From Sarcophilus harrisii (taxonomy: Eukaryota > Chordata > Mammalia > Dasyuromorphia > Dasyuridae): 64,000 nucleotides of DNA. The stretch lies in contig NC_045430.1 in assembly GCF_902635505.1 (NCBI RefSeq), forward strand, positions 2,110,677-2,174,676. The letters are read 5' to 3'. Shown piece after piece: positions 13,030-24,539 of the stretch. A program made the position numbers and the translations under genes. Below the pieces are notes generated by a model that searched no databases, was not told the origin of the DNA, and was given only the letters and a program-made list of their open reading frames with translations. The stretch's first letter is position 1. The number at the start of each line of letters is the position of its first letter.

Positions 13030-13090
13030 GGCATCTGTAGGGGTGCCTGGTCTAAACAGTAGGTGCCTAATAAACACCTCTTCGATATCG
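13030..13090 (+). mobile_element. L2 terminal fragment
   Basis: Short piece with 'acagtaggtgcctaataaac', the L2 3' terminus type. The neighbourhood (13190-13260 and 13385-13435) also has MIR-like words such as 'tgggtgaccccgggcaag' and 'ctcagctataaaatgggga'. Confidence 0.45.
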
Positions 13091-13439
13091 GCAGTAACTC
13101 CGGCAACATCTTTCAGGCAGCGAGGGAGAGGGCACAGGAGTGGGGCAGGGGTAGCGTGCCGGTGGGCCCGGAGTCAGGAAATGAGTTCTAAGGTGGCTTC
13201 AGACACCTCCTGGCTGGGTGACCCCGGGCAAGATGCTAACCCTTAAACAAAGGGAACGAGAAAGTGGCAAGACCCCAAATGGGGCAGAGAAAGTCAGGCT
13301 CGGGCGAGAATGACCAAACAAAAGGGGGAGGGCTCCAGGCCTGCCCCAGACACAGTCCCCTACCTGTGCAATCCACATGGAGTTTTTTGGTGCCTCGGTT
13401 TTCTCAGCTATAAAATGGGGATAATATAATTCCCATGGC

Positions 13440-15240
13440 TCCTGTTGCTGCCCCCTTGATAGCAATGAAAATCGTAGGACCCGAGGCCTCGCCTGAGCGA
13501 GGTATTTTTACTGACAAGCTTTGGCAAAGCTCAGAGGATGACGGTGTCCCAGACGAGGGGACCCCTCGTCCGTCCCCATCATTTTGGAGCCGAGGTCATT
13601 GTCAGATATGCTGGGTGAGCGCATTCGCTCCCTGCTGAGCTGGGGCCTCGGAGTAACTCCTTAGGGTCTCCACGCTCCCCAGAGGGCTGGCTCTGTCTCA
13701 GGTAGAAGGGGCGGGCCGCCTTTCCCCTAGATCCAAGTCCTTTGAAGCCCAGTGATTGCTGCCTGCATCCCTGCGAGGCTCCTGGGACTCTGGCTGCCAG
13801 GTTGCTCCCCGGGACAGCCATGCACAGATCTCTCCCTCTGCTCTCCTAGGCAAGCAGGGGAGCGAGCTGAAGCTCAGAGAGTCTGGGCCCAGGCTGTCCC
13901 ATTGTCAGAGTCCGAGGCTGCCCACACAGGGCACAAAGAAAAAGAGACTGCGCTCTCCAGACTGTGAGGATCTCTCTGGCTTCCTAAGGCTGATCTCGGT
14001 GCCAGGGTGACCTTCCCTCTGCTTCTTCCGGTAAAATAAAAGCATCTGGCTGGGTGGTCTCTGAGGTCCCTCCTCACTCTGTATCTGAGTGCCAGCCGTG
14101 CGGAGGCTCGGGAGGACGGAGCTGCTGGAGAGGCCCCTCGGAAGCTTGGACCCAGAGCTCCAGCTCGCCTGCTCACTTTCCACTGCCCTCCATTGTTTTG
14201 GGGTCCCCAAACCTTCTCAGGGCTCTAGGAGATGGTCTGGACCGTTGCTCGCATCCTCAACTTCGAGCTTCCCATGGACAAGCAGTTTTTTGAAAAAGGA
14301 ATTACTAAGAAGCGGTAGCTAAAAAGTCCCTCCAAAAAAGGGGCTTTCTCTCACAAATCCGTGCAGCATCTCCAAGAAGAGGGGGCTGCGCTGTAGGGGG
14401 TGAGGGGTGTACTTCAAGCACTGAGCACTTTAGAGATGTGTGAATGTCTCCTATGGGCCCAGGAACTGGGCCTGGGAGTGATTCACGGGACGTCCTTCCC
14501 CAGGGCAGGTTGGTGTTTTCTCTGCAATCTGTCATCTTTGAGAGTTGGCTAGAGTCTTGAAGGGTCCCACAGCCAGACCTGAGACGCGGGGCTTTCTGGT
14601 GCTGAGGCCGCTCTCCGCCCCCTGTCCCTCAGCTATCTGGGTGTACGTTTCATGGGCATCAGTTGGCTTCCCTGGCAAAGGGGGCCGCTCAGTGGCAGGT
14701 CACTGAGGAGGCGACACACTGGAGGAGATGGGGGAGATGATGGAGAGGCTGCTCCATTGAGAACCCAAGAGCTCTCATGTGCCAGGCCCAGTCCGGGGCG
14801 CCAGAAGCACGGATACAGGATGGGGCTCTCCCAGGTGATGAGCCTCTGCAGATGCCCCATCCAGCACAGGTCAGCTCCCCCCTGGCTCTCCAGAGCCCTC
14901 AGTCAGTCTGGGGGAAGGACGCCTACCTGTGAACTTGCACGGCTTCACCCAGTCCGGGGGTGACCCCTGGGACTCTTAAATGCCAGCTTCTTCACCTTTT
15001 GCACGAGCTGTTCCCATAGGCACCATGTACCACACGGGACTTTTGAGTGGCAAATGTTTAGTGGAGCTCAGTAGGCCAGTGGGGATGGGGGCCACTTGGG
15101 TTCTCTCTGGCCCTGGCCATCATTGGCCCGGAGAATCCCCGCACATTCTCTTCTGGCATCACAGAGGCCCAGGCCTGTGATTGGTCGGAGGAGTGAACAT
15201 TAGGAATTCTTCCGGGCTTTCAGTGCAAGCTGTGGGATGG
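13440..15240. other. Upstream flank of ACR, nothing identified
   Basis: About 1.8 kb of GC-rich sequence immediately 5' of acrosin. Frames at 13874-14210 and 14633-14963 overlap on both strands and show no domain. No repeat family recognised. Confidence 0.4.
15180..15184 (-). promoter_or_regulatory. Inverted CCAAT box upstream of ACR
   Basis: ATTGG on the plus strand (CCAAT on minus), about 70 bases before the acrosin start codon, with no obvious TATA box between. The position fits a proximal promoter element; the assignment is by motif and distance only. Confidence 0.3.
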
Positions 15241-15251
15241 CGGGGACTGGT

Positions 15252-16027
15252 ATGCTGTGGCAGCTAGTGCTGCTGTTCCTTTGGGGGACTGTGGGGGCTA
15301 ATGCTGACACATCCTGCTCGTAAGTGAAGGAGACACAGGGGAGGAGGGCCTGGGGGGCCTAGGCCTGTTAGGGAGAACCGGGTGGCCCCCTCCTCCTCCT
15401 GTTTCTCCCAGGGATCCTGTTGGGAGCTGGGGACAGCCAGCCTGTCTCCCAGAGGAGGGAGGGGGCCCATGGAGTCTCGCCCAAGGTCTGGGACCCATCT
15501 TTTTCCAGTACCTCATGACTTCTTCTCCCACCAGGGGTCTCTGTGGACAGAGGCCATTGCTCACCCAAATTGGCCATCGGGTCGTTGGGGGCATAAATGC
15601 GCGCCCAGGAGCATGGCCCTGGATAGTCAGTGTGCAGATCGTATATTGGAATGGCAGGTACAGGAACCACATCTGTGGGGGCTCCCTCATAGCTCCGACC
15701 TGGGTTCTCACTGCTGCCCACTGCTTCGGTAAAAATGAAAGGTGAGTGAGCTGGGGCCAGGTGCTGGCGAGAGGGGCTTCCCCCTCCAGGGGTGCTCCCT
15801 TTTTCTCTGCCCGCCTCTGGAGGAGCCCTATCTGTGCACACACTGGATGAGGGGTCCTGATGTATCTCCCCTCTCTCTTTCCCTTTCCTCCTCCATTTTT
15901 CGCCTCTGTGTGTCTGTGACTCTCTCTGGTAGTCCTGTCCAGGACACTCAGTAAGGGGGTCACAGTTTCTGTTCTAGTCTCTTTCTTTTCCTCTTCCTCC
16001 CTCTCTCTTTTCTTCCTCTTCCTCCTT

Positions 16028-16063
<36 letters not shown>

Positions 16064-19000
16064 CCCATCTCCTCTCTCCTTCCCTCCCTCTTCCTTCCTC
16101 CTTCCTTTCTCTCCCTCACTCCTCCCTCTTTTCCTTTCCTCCCTTTCCTATCCTTGCCTTCCTTCCTAACTTCCCTTCTGTTTCCCTCCCTCTCTCTTTC
16201 CCTTCCCCTCTTCCCCCCACCCTTTTCCCTCTCTCTCCTCCCGCCCCCCTTGCCTGAGATATCTCGGGGTAATCGGTGGTTCTTTTCCCAGTGACCTTAA
16301 CAAGTGGCGACTTGTGACTGGTGCGTGGGAGATTCAGCATGGATGGAATTATGGCCCTGTCGACCCCAAAGTGCAGGAGCGAAAGCCCATCAAGATTATA
16401 CCACATGAAAATTACAATAGAAATTTTCAGGAAAATGACATTGCACTAGTCCAGCTGGAAAGTCCGATCCGGTGTGGGGATGTGATCCGTATCGCCTGTC
16501 TGCCTCGACCTGGCGAGGGCCCAACCAAGTCGGAGGAGAAGTGTGCCATCGCTGGCTGGGGCTACACGATAGAAGGCGGTAAGCCTACGATAGGACGTTG
16601 GCAAACCCGAGGGGGACTTCAGGGGCATGAGGCAGTCACAAGAAGGCTATGGTAACGCGGGGGACCCCTGGGATCACTGAGGGTCATAGGGACTGCAGGA
16701 GACTCCACACCTATGAGTACTGGCCCTTTGGGTCCGGGCTGGCTTCTTTGGCAGACTTTGTAGACCCCGAGGTCCCCCACTGCTTTTATTTACCTGCCAA
16801 CACCCAACACTTTTATAAGACGGAGCCATCTTTCTGAGAAACCATCATCCTCAAATACTTCTTTTGGAAAACGCATGGACATGTTTTTCCTCTTCAAAGC
16901 CCTTACTCCTAATTCAGGCATGGACAACAGACCCCATTGCTATAGCCAGAAGGCCCTAATGCTTGAGGAAACCAGGGCAGAATGTGCATGTGGCTGTTTT
17001 CCTCCAGAAGGGAGAAGATTTTGGGTGTTCCTTATCAGTTCCCCCCCCACTTCCTCTCCTATCCCTTGCTATTCAGTTGGTTCCAGAGCTCCTAGCCTCA
17101 GAAAACGCATTGGCATTCCAGAAACCTGTCCTAGAGTCCCAGCCTTGCCTCTGCCTTCCAGGGCAGCCTCGGAAGTCAGGATTCCCACATCTGCTTGAGT
17201 TCCCAGTGTGGGGCATCTGCACATCCCAAATCAGGGCTAGCTCTTCCACTGGAGACTGCCTCTGATATGGACAGGATTCCATTCCCAGGGTCAGTCAGAT
17301 TAGAACTCATCTAATGGAACTTGGCATAGGATTTTCTCTCTCCAACTTGTCCAGAAGAATATCTCATGAAATCTCCTAATGTACCCATTTTGTATTCGTG
17401 TCAACAAAGGAATCATAGCTAATTTGTCATGACATTTTAAAAATAATATTTTCTTTTTCCAATAACATGTAAAAAGAATGTTTAATATTCAAATTTTTTT
17501 TGAATTCCAAATTCTACCCCTCATTTCCTTGTGATCCTCCTTCCTGAGATAGTAAGCAATCTGGTATGGATTATATATGTAAATACAATTTACAGGCAAT
17601 CTTGTAAAAACATTTCTATATTATTTTTTGTGCAAGATAAGAAGGAAGGAAGGAAGGAAGGAAGGAAGGAAGGAAGGAAGGAAGGAAGGAGAAAAGGAAA
17701 AGGAAAGGAAAAAAGGAAAGAAAAAAAAAAAGAAAGGAAGACATAGTATGCTTCAGCCTAGATTCAGGCAACATCAATTCTTTCCCTGGAGGTGGAGAAC
17801 ATTTTTCATCATGAGTTCTTTGGAGTTGTCTTGGCTCATCACTGTATTGCTGAGAATCGTTTAAGTCATTCAAAGTTGATCATCATATAATGTTGCTGTT
17901 ACTGTATACAATGTATTCCTGGTTCCGCTCATTTTACTCTGTATCAGTTGGTGGAATTCTTTCCAGGTTTTTCAAAAATCATTGGTCATGATTTATACTC
18001 AGTGAAAGCATGCTGGCCCTCAATGATTGCTGCTTTTCTTTCTGAAGCCTAATAAACCAATGCCTTACTGACATGTTGAAGACTTCTGTAAGACCGCAAT
18101 GCCCAGCCTGCTGCTCTGCACCCAGCAACAATGCTTGTCTCATGTGCACCTCCTCTTTTCATGTCTTAGGGGGCTAAGAATGATCTGTGCAAACACTTGT
18201 GAGGAGGAGAAAAGCTTTTGCAGATGATTTTGTGTAGCAATCAACATGTTGATAGCAACCGCAAGATATAAAGACAAAAGATGGCGCAAGCCCCTTGTGG
18301 ATTAATGCACAATCAGGCAGGTGGGATAGAATGCCATGCCCCTCAGAATGTTAAAACAAGAAAGGATTTACTCTGTGGTTTTTGGTTTTTTAATCACAGA
18401 GATAGATTTCAGTCAATGGGACACTGAAGGTCACCATCAAAGGAGGCTTTACAGAGCGTCTGATCACATAGGGCATTTGCCGGTGTCACTGATGATGTTC
18501 TGGATGGACCCTAAGTAGAAGAGAATTTCTTTGGTTGTGGCAGTTCTCCAAACGCTGCTCTTTTGAGAGAATGGTGTTAGTGACCAGTAACATTACGCAG
18601 TCTTCGGAATGAAATCTGGTGATGCTGTTTTGGGATCATTTTTCAGTCATGTCGGATTCCTCACAAGCCCATTTGGGATTTTCTTGGCAAAAATACTGGA
18701 GTGGTTTACCATTTCACATGGAATGAAATCTAGTCATTTAAAAGGAAGTAGCCTAATTTTCTAGTAGGAAACACAAAGTGGATGATAAATTCATGACACT
18801 CAGTTTACACTATTCAGGCAGATGGATAATCCAACCAAACAATTCATCGTTAGATATATATGTCAGGGCCATACGGAAGTAAGCCCAAAATTCAAAAGGA
18901 GTTGATTCCTCTCTATCAGGTATAAGAGATTTTGTGGCACTTTTCAATAATGCCGCTCCTCTCACAATCACAAAAAATACTTTCCTAAGCCCCTTATGCC

Positions 19001-22000
19001 CGACATACTCTATTTTGTGGAGGGAAAGTGGAGCTCCACAGTCTCAAAAGAAGCTAAATGCCAAGCAGCAGCACGGATGTCTTGCTGCAAATCCACCTCA
19101 CCATGTTCATGTGAGTAGTGGAAAGAACAGAATATCTGTTTGGGGTGGGGGCATGGGCTGGCCACGGAGTGAGCTCAGAGAACAGTCAGCCATCCAAGAG
19201 GTACCAACACAACACAAGAAGCCAAGGAGATCCCAGGCAGCGTGGCAGGATGGTCTCCAGCATCTCCCTCCAGACTCCTGATGGCCAAACTAAGAACTTC
19301 ACACAGTGAGAGGCTCTTGAGTTGTGGCTGAGCCAGGATCTCCCAACCATAGTCTTCCCCTCCACTGAAAAGACTTAAGGCCTCAGGATCTGTTCCTCAA
19401 AAGCTGGCCAATGTTGACAGGAATGACACGGACAAGCCTCTTTTCATTAGTGTCCTCCCTTCCTCAGATGCCTTAATCTTGGTGGAAGGTGGATGGGGAA
19501 GTGAACATCAGGCCAAATGGGCAAGTCTGACAAACTTAGAAATGCGAGCTGTTGGCAAAGGCTTCAGCCCCCATTCTTCGATGGCTTGGAGAGAAAAGCT
19601 AAGTCATTCTTAATTAACAGCTCTGGGAAGATGGCTCGCTTACATTTTCAATAGACTCTAAAGAAAGCCATTCATTGGTTTCCCAAGTATGGTTTCCAAA
19701 CTTGATGGCGTCCTAGGAAGAAGTATTTGAGAATGATAGTACACTGTCTACAGTTGTCTAGTGGGATGCAAACTTCCTGTTTAAAAATAAGTGGTTACAG
19801 GAGTCAGAAAATAGATCCATGGATATCAAGACTCTTGCTATTTTTTAAAATTAACTTTTCTTTTTTAATCAGCAAAGATAAAAACATATGTCCCCCACAA
19901 CCTATCTCAAACATGCATGCTCACATAAATCAAATTTCCATATTGGCTGTGGCCAAAATAAAATAAAGGTGGCCTTCCTTAGTACATTTTATGATTATTT
20001 TCTTGTGATCATGACTGATGATTTTTGCTGATTAGGGTTCTCAAGTCTTTGCGAGTTGTTCATCTTTCCAATACCATTATTATCATATAGTTTATTCTTC
20101 TGGCTCTGGTCACTTCACTCCTTCCTATCAGTTCATACACATCTTCCTAGGCTTTTCTTAAAAGCATCCCCTTCATCATTTCTTACAATACCTTAGCATT
20201 GCATTACAATCATAGATCCCTTGTTCAGTCAGTCCCTAGTTGATAGACACATTTCCCCTCAGTTTCTAATTCTTTGCCCTCAGCAAAAAGAGACAGGAAA
20301 TTTTTGTACTTCTTTGTTTTGCTGAAGACTAAATCATCCTTTAATCCTGCCTTCCTCCATTCTTCATTCTTACCTTTTCATCCTATTTCCATGTTGAGTG
20401 AAATGTATTTCTGTTTCTTGTGTGTGTGTGTATATGTGTGTTCTTTCCTCACTTGCCTAGTTTAGATAACAATGAAGTTCAATTGTCACTCCCCCCATGC
20501 CGTACTCCTCCTCATTAGGATAGATTTTAACTTGCTCCCCCTGATTATATAAGATAATTTCCTCTAACCTTCTTTTCCTTGGCTCCACCCCCACCCCATG
20601 TTTTGAGCTTCCTCTTTCCTTCTTCTCTTAAGGTCATAAAAGCAAAATGGAATCACTCCCTAACCTTCTGTCCAATTAGCCTTCCGCTATGACCCATGAT
20701 AATCACAGGCTCTGGAGGAGATACAAGCATCAATTCCCTATATAGAGTGTAAATAATGGGGCAGCTAGTTGGTACAGTGGTTAGAGTATCAGCCCTGAAG
20801 ACAGGAGGACCTCAGTTCAAATGTGACCTCAGATACTTAACCTTCCTGGCTGTGTGACCCTGGGCAAGTCACTTAATCCCAATTGTCTCAGCAAAATAAA
20901 ACAAAACAACAAAAAAAGTACAAATAGCATTTCATTGTTTAACCTCTTCTGATTGTTCCTGTTTCCCTTTCCATCTTTCTCCTCACTCCTGTGTTTGCAC
21001 TTCAAAGTTTCTATACAGCTCTGGTCTTTGTATCAAGAATACTTAGAAATTCTATTTCATTAAAGATCCATCTCCTCCCCTCCCCCATAGGATTATATTC
21101 CATTTTCCTAGGTAAGTACTCTTGACCAGAAGCCCATATCCTTTGCCTTCCAGAATATAATATTCCAAGCTCTCTGTTTCTTTATAGTGGTGACTACTAA
21201 ATTGTGTGCTCCTGACTATGGCTCCTTGGTACTTGAACTCTTTCTGGCTACCTGCAGTAATTTTTTTTTTTTTTTTTTGGCCTGGAGGGTCTGGCTTTGG
21301 ACTGTGATGTTCCTGGGATTATTTTCATTTTGGGATTTCTTTCAGGTGACTAATGGATTTTTTTCTAGTTTACTTTGTCCTTTGATTCTAAGAGATCTGA
21401 GCAATTCTTGAAATCATGTATCTATATTCTCTTTTTTAATTTCTTTGCTAATTCTTAAATCCATAACTCTCATTTCCTTTCCAATTTTTCTTTTTTGTGT
21501 TCTCATTTCATTTATAAAAATATTGTTTAAAATTTGTTTTAATTTCATCTCTTCTAGGAATTCTATTGAATTTATACCCAAACACCGTGTTTTCTGAGAT
21601 TTTGCTTCAAGTCATTTTTTCCTGGGTTTGTGTTTTGAGTGTCCCTGGCACTACAATAGTTTTTATGATGAGATTTTTTTTTTTTTTTTTGCTTGCTAAT
21701 TCTTCCAGTCTACTTCCTAGCTTTGGATTTTGTTGGGACCGGTCTCTGTACAATTTTGGATGGAATGTCTGTGTTGAATTGCTTTTATTTTCTTGGGTGT
21801 CCTTGGAGTTCCTATCTTGATATATATATAGAGTATTATATTATTTCAGAATCTTAGGGCAGCCTGCAAAGTTTTTACCGTTCCCAAGGCTGTCTGATTC
21901 TGGACAAAGTCTCATCACTGCCTCTCTGACCTGAGCTCTGCAAATCTGGGTTTGGGTTTGAGCAACACCCCTGTGAATATGCCCTGTTTGGAGTTTCAGC

Positions 22001-24435
22001 TGTTCCCAGCCAGCTGGGAGTATCACCTGGGGTGTAGCTCCCCTCCTGAGTCGACCCTTGATCAATGTCCTGCATTGGGCCGGCATCTGTTCTTGTATCT
22101 TCTCAATTTAGGAGAAGTCCTCTTGCTCTGGTCTACTGCCTCCCCCTGGGATGGAGAATGCCACATGGAGGGCTTCTGGCCACACCGTGTTCTCAGTGAC
22201 TTTGGACTAGAAACTTTCTCTCTTTCCCCATGCAAATCTAGGCTAGAAGAATTGACTGATTGGATTTCTGGATTGCTATTTGGCTAATGGATTTTCCAGA
22301 TCTCTTTGAAAGTTTCTTCTTACTGCTGCTCTGTAGAAGCTCAAGCTCCCCTTCCACAGCTTTGGTAGAGTGAAAAAATACAAAACACAATGCAAACAAC
22401 ACTTTTGTGTCTTCCCAGCCTTCTTGAGATGCACGGGATCTTAAGTCCCATGCTTTGGGGCAGACGCCCCCACTAGAGACCCCTCAGTGACCCTCAAGCT
22501 GGTTGATCCTACTAAGATGGTTTTCAGGGTGCAGCGAATGGGCCTGTTTCTTGAAGTTGGGGTGTGCGGGGTGTCCAGGAGGTTTGCCAAACCCCTTTCA
22601 CAACCCCTCATCTCCCTTTGCTGTACATCTGTCGCCCACCTCTCCAGGAAATAACTCCCCCAAGCTAACTGCCCAACGTGCAGAGAGCCTCCCTCGAGAC
22701 TTACCCGACTTCTTGTGCTTTTCCAGGGAGACTGTATGTGGTCATGCTCAGGGGAGATGTAAAGTAGGAAAACCTTAAGGCTGTTCAAAGAACTGCCTGA
22801 TCTCTCAAATGCAGCCTAGTTCCTCCTCCTGCTCCCCCTCTGCGACCCTCAGCTGTGCACAGCACAACGCCCCCTGCCTCACAGCCGCAGGGGGCCTCCC
22901 TCTCCCCTCGTCATGGATCCTGAGTCGCGTCTCTCACACAAAGGTGACACAAACCATGGGTGAGCAAGTACACATTTGCCCCTTTGAAGGAACCTTGTAT
23001 GATTTTTCATACTGGGAAGCCTTCCATGGGGCATCTTTCACTGGCAAAGGAAATGTGTTCGTGGAGCCCACAAAGGGCCCAGTGGGATCCTCTCCCCCGG
23101 AGACTGCTTCAGTCCTGCCTGTGCCGCTGTGTCTCCCTTGTGGGAATGGCGCTTGGGGCTCACGCTCTGCCCTCCGCTCCCCGGGAGAGTCTGGTGTACG
23201 TCCCAGTTTGGGCTCAGCAAACCTTCAGGGAGGGGTCTCCCCCTTGTACCTTGCGTATCTCCAGGCTCTCCCTGCATGCGGTGACACTGCCCCCAGCTTC
23301 CCCCTCAGGCTCCTGACATAGATAGGCCTTGGGGCACTGGTCTGAGGGGAGCTTTTGGGACCCAGGGGGCCCAGCCCACGCCCTCTGCTCTCAGCCCTGA
23401 GGAGGGCTGGTGGCCTAGTGGGGCTGGTGGAATATACCCGGATGGCAGCAGCTGAGCTGGGGCTGAGATGGACTGGCAGGCAGCTGGCTGAAGGTGGGCC
23501 TCTGGCTTTGACAGGCTCCCCATCACGGATCCTGCAGGAAGCCTTGGTTAGCATGCTGGATATTAGGATCTGCAATGGAAGCCGCTGGTACTACGGGTAC
23601 ATTCACCGATACAATCTTTGTGCTGGCTACCAAGAGGGGAAGATCGACACTTGCCAGGTAAGCTGGCTTTTGGGGGCTCCCCTCGGGGTCTCGTGCCCGG
23701 GACCCCTCTCCGTCCATCCCACCCCTCCCTAAAGCAGAGGGACATCCTTGGTTGCGGCCTCACCCCTAGGCCAGGGGAGCTCTGCCAGGACCTTCCCCCT
23801 GTTCCACGTTCCCAGGCCAGCCCCTGCTGATGGAGTGTCCTTGTGTCTAGGGGGACAGTGGGGGGCCGCTCATGTGCAAAGACAAAGACAGCGGCATCTA
23901 CGTGGTGGTAGGCATCACGAGCTGGGGGACAGGCTGCGCCCGGGCCTTTCGGCCAGGCATCTACACGTCCACCTGGCACTTTCTGGACTGGATCGCTTCC
24001 AAGATCGGGCCCGGCTCGGTCATCTCCGACCTACCTCCTCCGACCACGACCCCGCCCACCACCACCACGACCATCCCCCCTCCCGTTTCCACTACTGTGG
24101 TAACTCATCGGCCCTGGAACTGGTTCCCCACTAGCAGACCCTGGGAACACAAGCCCTGGTCCTACTTCTTTTTCAAGAAGACCACCACCCGAGGCTGGGC
24201 CACCCATTACAAGCCCTGGAAGGGGAGCTCCTCCGACAGTTGGTCTCCGAGCTTCCAGCCCTTAGCAGGCCCCCCGCCTACTCGCCCATCCATATACACA
24301 GCTCTCCGGCCCTGGATCTCCAATCCGGTGATGGTCAAGTCCCAAGTTGTGGGCCCTGGTCAGCCCGTCTCTCTCTCCTTCCCCAAGCGCTTGAAGTTGC
24401 TCATGGAATCCATGAAGAGCAGCAGATCCACATAA
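15252..24435 (+). CDS. ACR: Acrosin, five exons, complete
   Basis: Trypsin-like serine protease of the sperm acrosome. Exons 15252-15319, 15535-15741, 16292-16578, 23515-23657 and 23851-24435 all have AG/GT borders and join in phase to 429 residues (human has 421). Residues 1-18 or so are a signal peptide ([17 protein letters not shown]). The zymogen is cut before VVGG at R38/V39. The catalytic triad is H85 in LTAAHC, D141 in NDIAL and S238 in GDSGGP. D232, six before the serine, gives trypsin specificity. Light-chain cysteines (C22, C26) are present. The tail (about 288-429) is Thr/Pro-rich, with five RPW or KPW motifs, and ends in the conserved-type [13 protein letters not shown]. The five-exon layout matches human ACR. 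RABL2 lies downstream in convergent orientation, as for human RABL2B. No lesion seen; I am very sure of identity and exon joins. Confidence 0.96.
15960..16258. repeat. Pyrimidine-rich low-complexity tract in ACR intron 2
   Basis: About 300 bases of CT-rich sequence including a pure (CT)n core at 16028-16061. It sits just upstream of the exon 3 acceptor, so the 3' splice site has an unusually long pyrimidine approach. Confidence 0.9.
17410..17980 (-). mobile_element. L1 3' end, antisense, in ACR intron 3
   Basis: Plus-strand words 'gagatagtaagcaatctggt' and later 'gatcatcatataatgttgct', 'ttcctggttccgctcatttt' and 'actctgtatcagtt' are the antisense of the marsupial L1 3' UTR and match the opening lines of the window. 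A (GAAG)n tract lies inside it. Confidence 0.7.
17639..17745. repeat. (GAAG)n microsatellite
   Basis: About 55 bases of perfect AAGG units followed by a degenerate A/G-rich stretch, within an L1 fragment in ACR intron 3. Confidence 0.95.
17985..19835. other. ACR intron 3, unassigned sequence with one SINE relic
   Basis: 18640-18720 resembles the antisense of a MIR-like marsupial SINE ('ggattttcttggcaaaaata', 'ctggagtggtttaccatttc'). The remainder has the look of old interspersed repeat but I cannot name a family, and no coding exon fits between ACR exons 3 and 4. Confidence 0.4.
19840..22340 (-). mobile_element. Probable L1 remnant, antisense, internally deleted
   Basis: 20090-20290 reads as an older L1 3' end in antisense ('cttcctatcagttcatacac', 'ttagcattgcattacaatca'). 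20935-22330 resembles the 5' half of a LINE in antisense (T-rich, ending in a GC-richer block). A SINE interrupts it at 20758. Family assignment of the 5' half is by general resemblance only. Confidence 0.45.
20758..20918 (+). mobile_element. tRNA-derived marsupial SINE, sense
   Basis: Full-length-looking copy: ggggcagctagttggtacag at the head, 'cctcagttcaaatgtgacct' internally, 'gtgaccctgggcaagtcact' and an A-rich tail (aaaacaaaacaacaaaaaaa). It has landed in the antisense LINE of ACR intron 3, so it is younger than that LINE. Confidence 0.88.
22345..23510. other. Distal part of ACR intron 3, unique-looking
   Basis: About 1.2 kb of GC-rich sequence leading to exon 4. Open frames at 22809-23321 and 22960-23316 overlap each other in different frames without domains, and I do not support them as exons. 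Confidence 0.4.
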
Positions 24436-24523
24436 TGCTCTGTCTGGAGAGACTCTCCATGCACAGGCCTAGTGTCCGGCTGCATCCTGGGCCCTCTGCC
24501 CTCCACCCCCCGGGGATCAGGTC

Positions 24524-24529
24524 AATAAA
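24524..24529 (+). terminator. ACR: ACR polyadenylation signal
   Basis: AATAAA 89 bases after the ACR stop codon, which gives a short 3' UTR as is usual for acrosin transcripts. It is the first such hexamer downstream of the stop. Confidence 0.8.
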
Positions 24530-24539
24530 GTTGTATATG

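Noticed and set aside
15298-16119. 273-codon minus-strand frame opposite ACR exons 1-2
   Set aside because: Antisense shadow of ACR exon 2 plus the CT-rich intron; no independent support.
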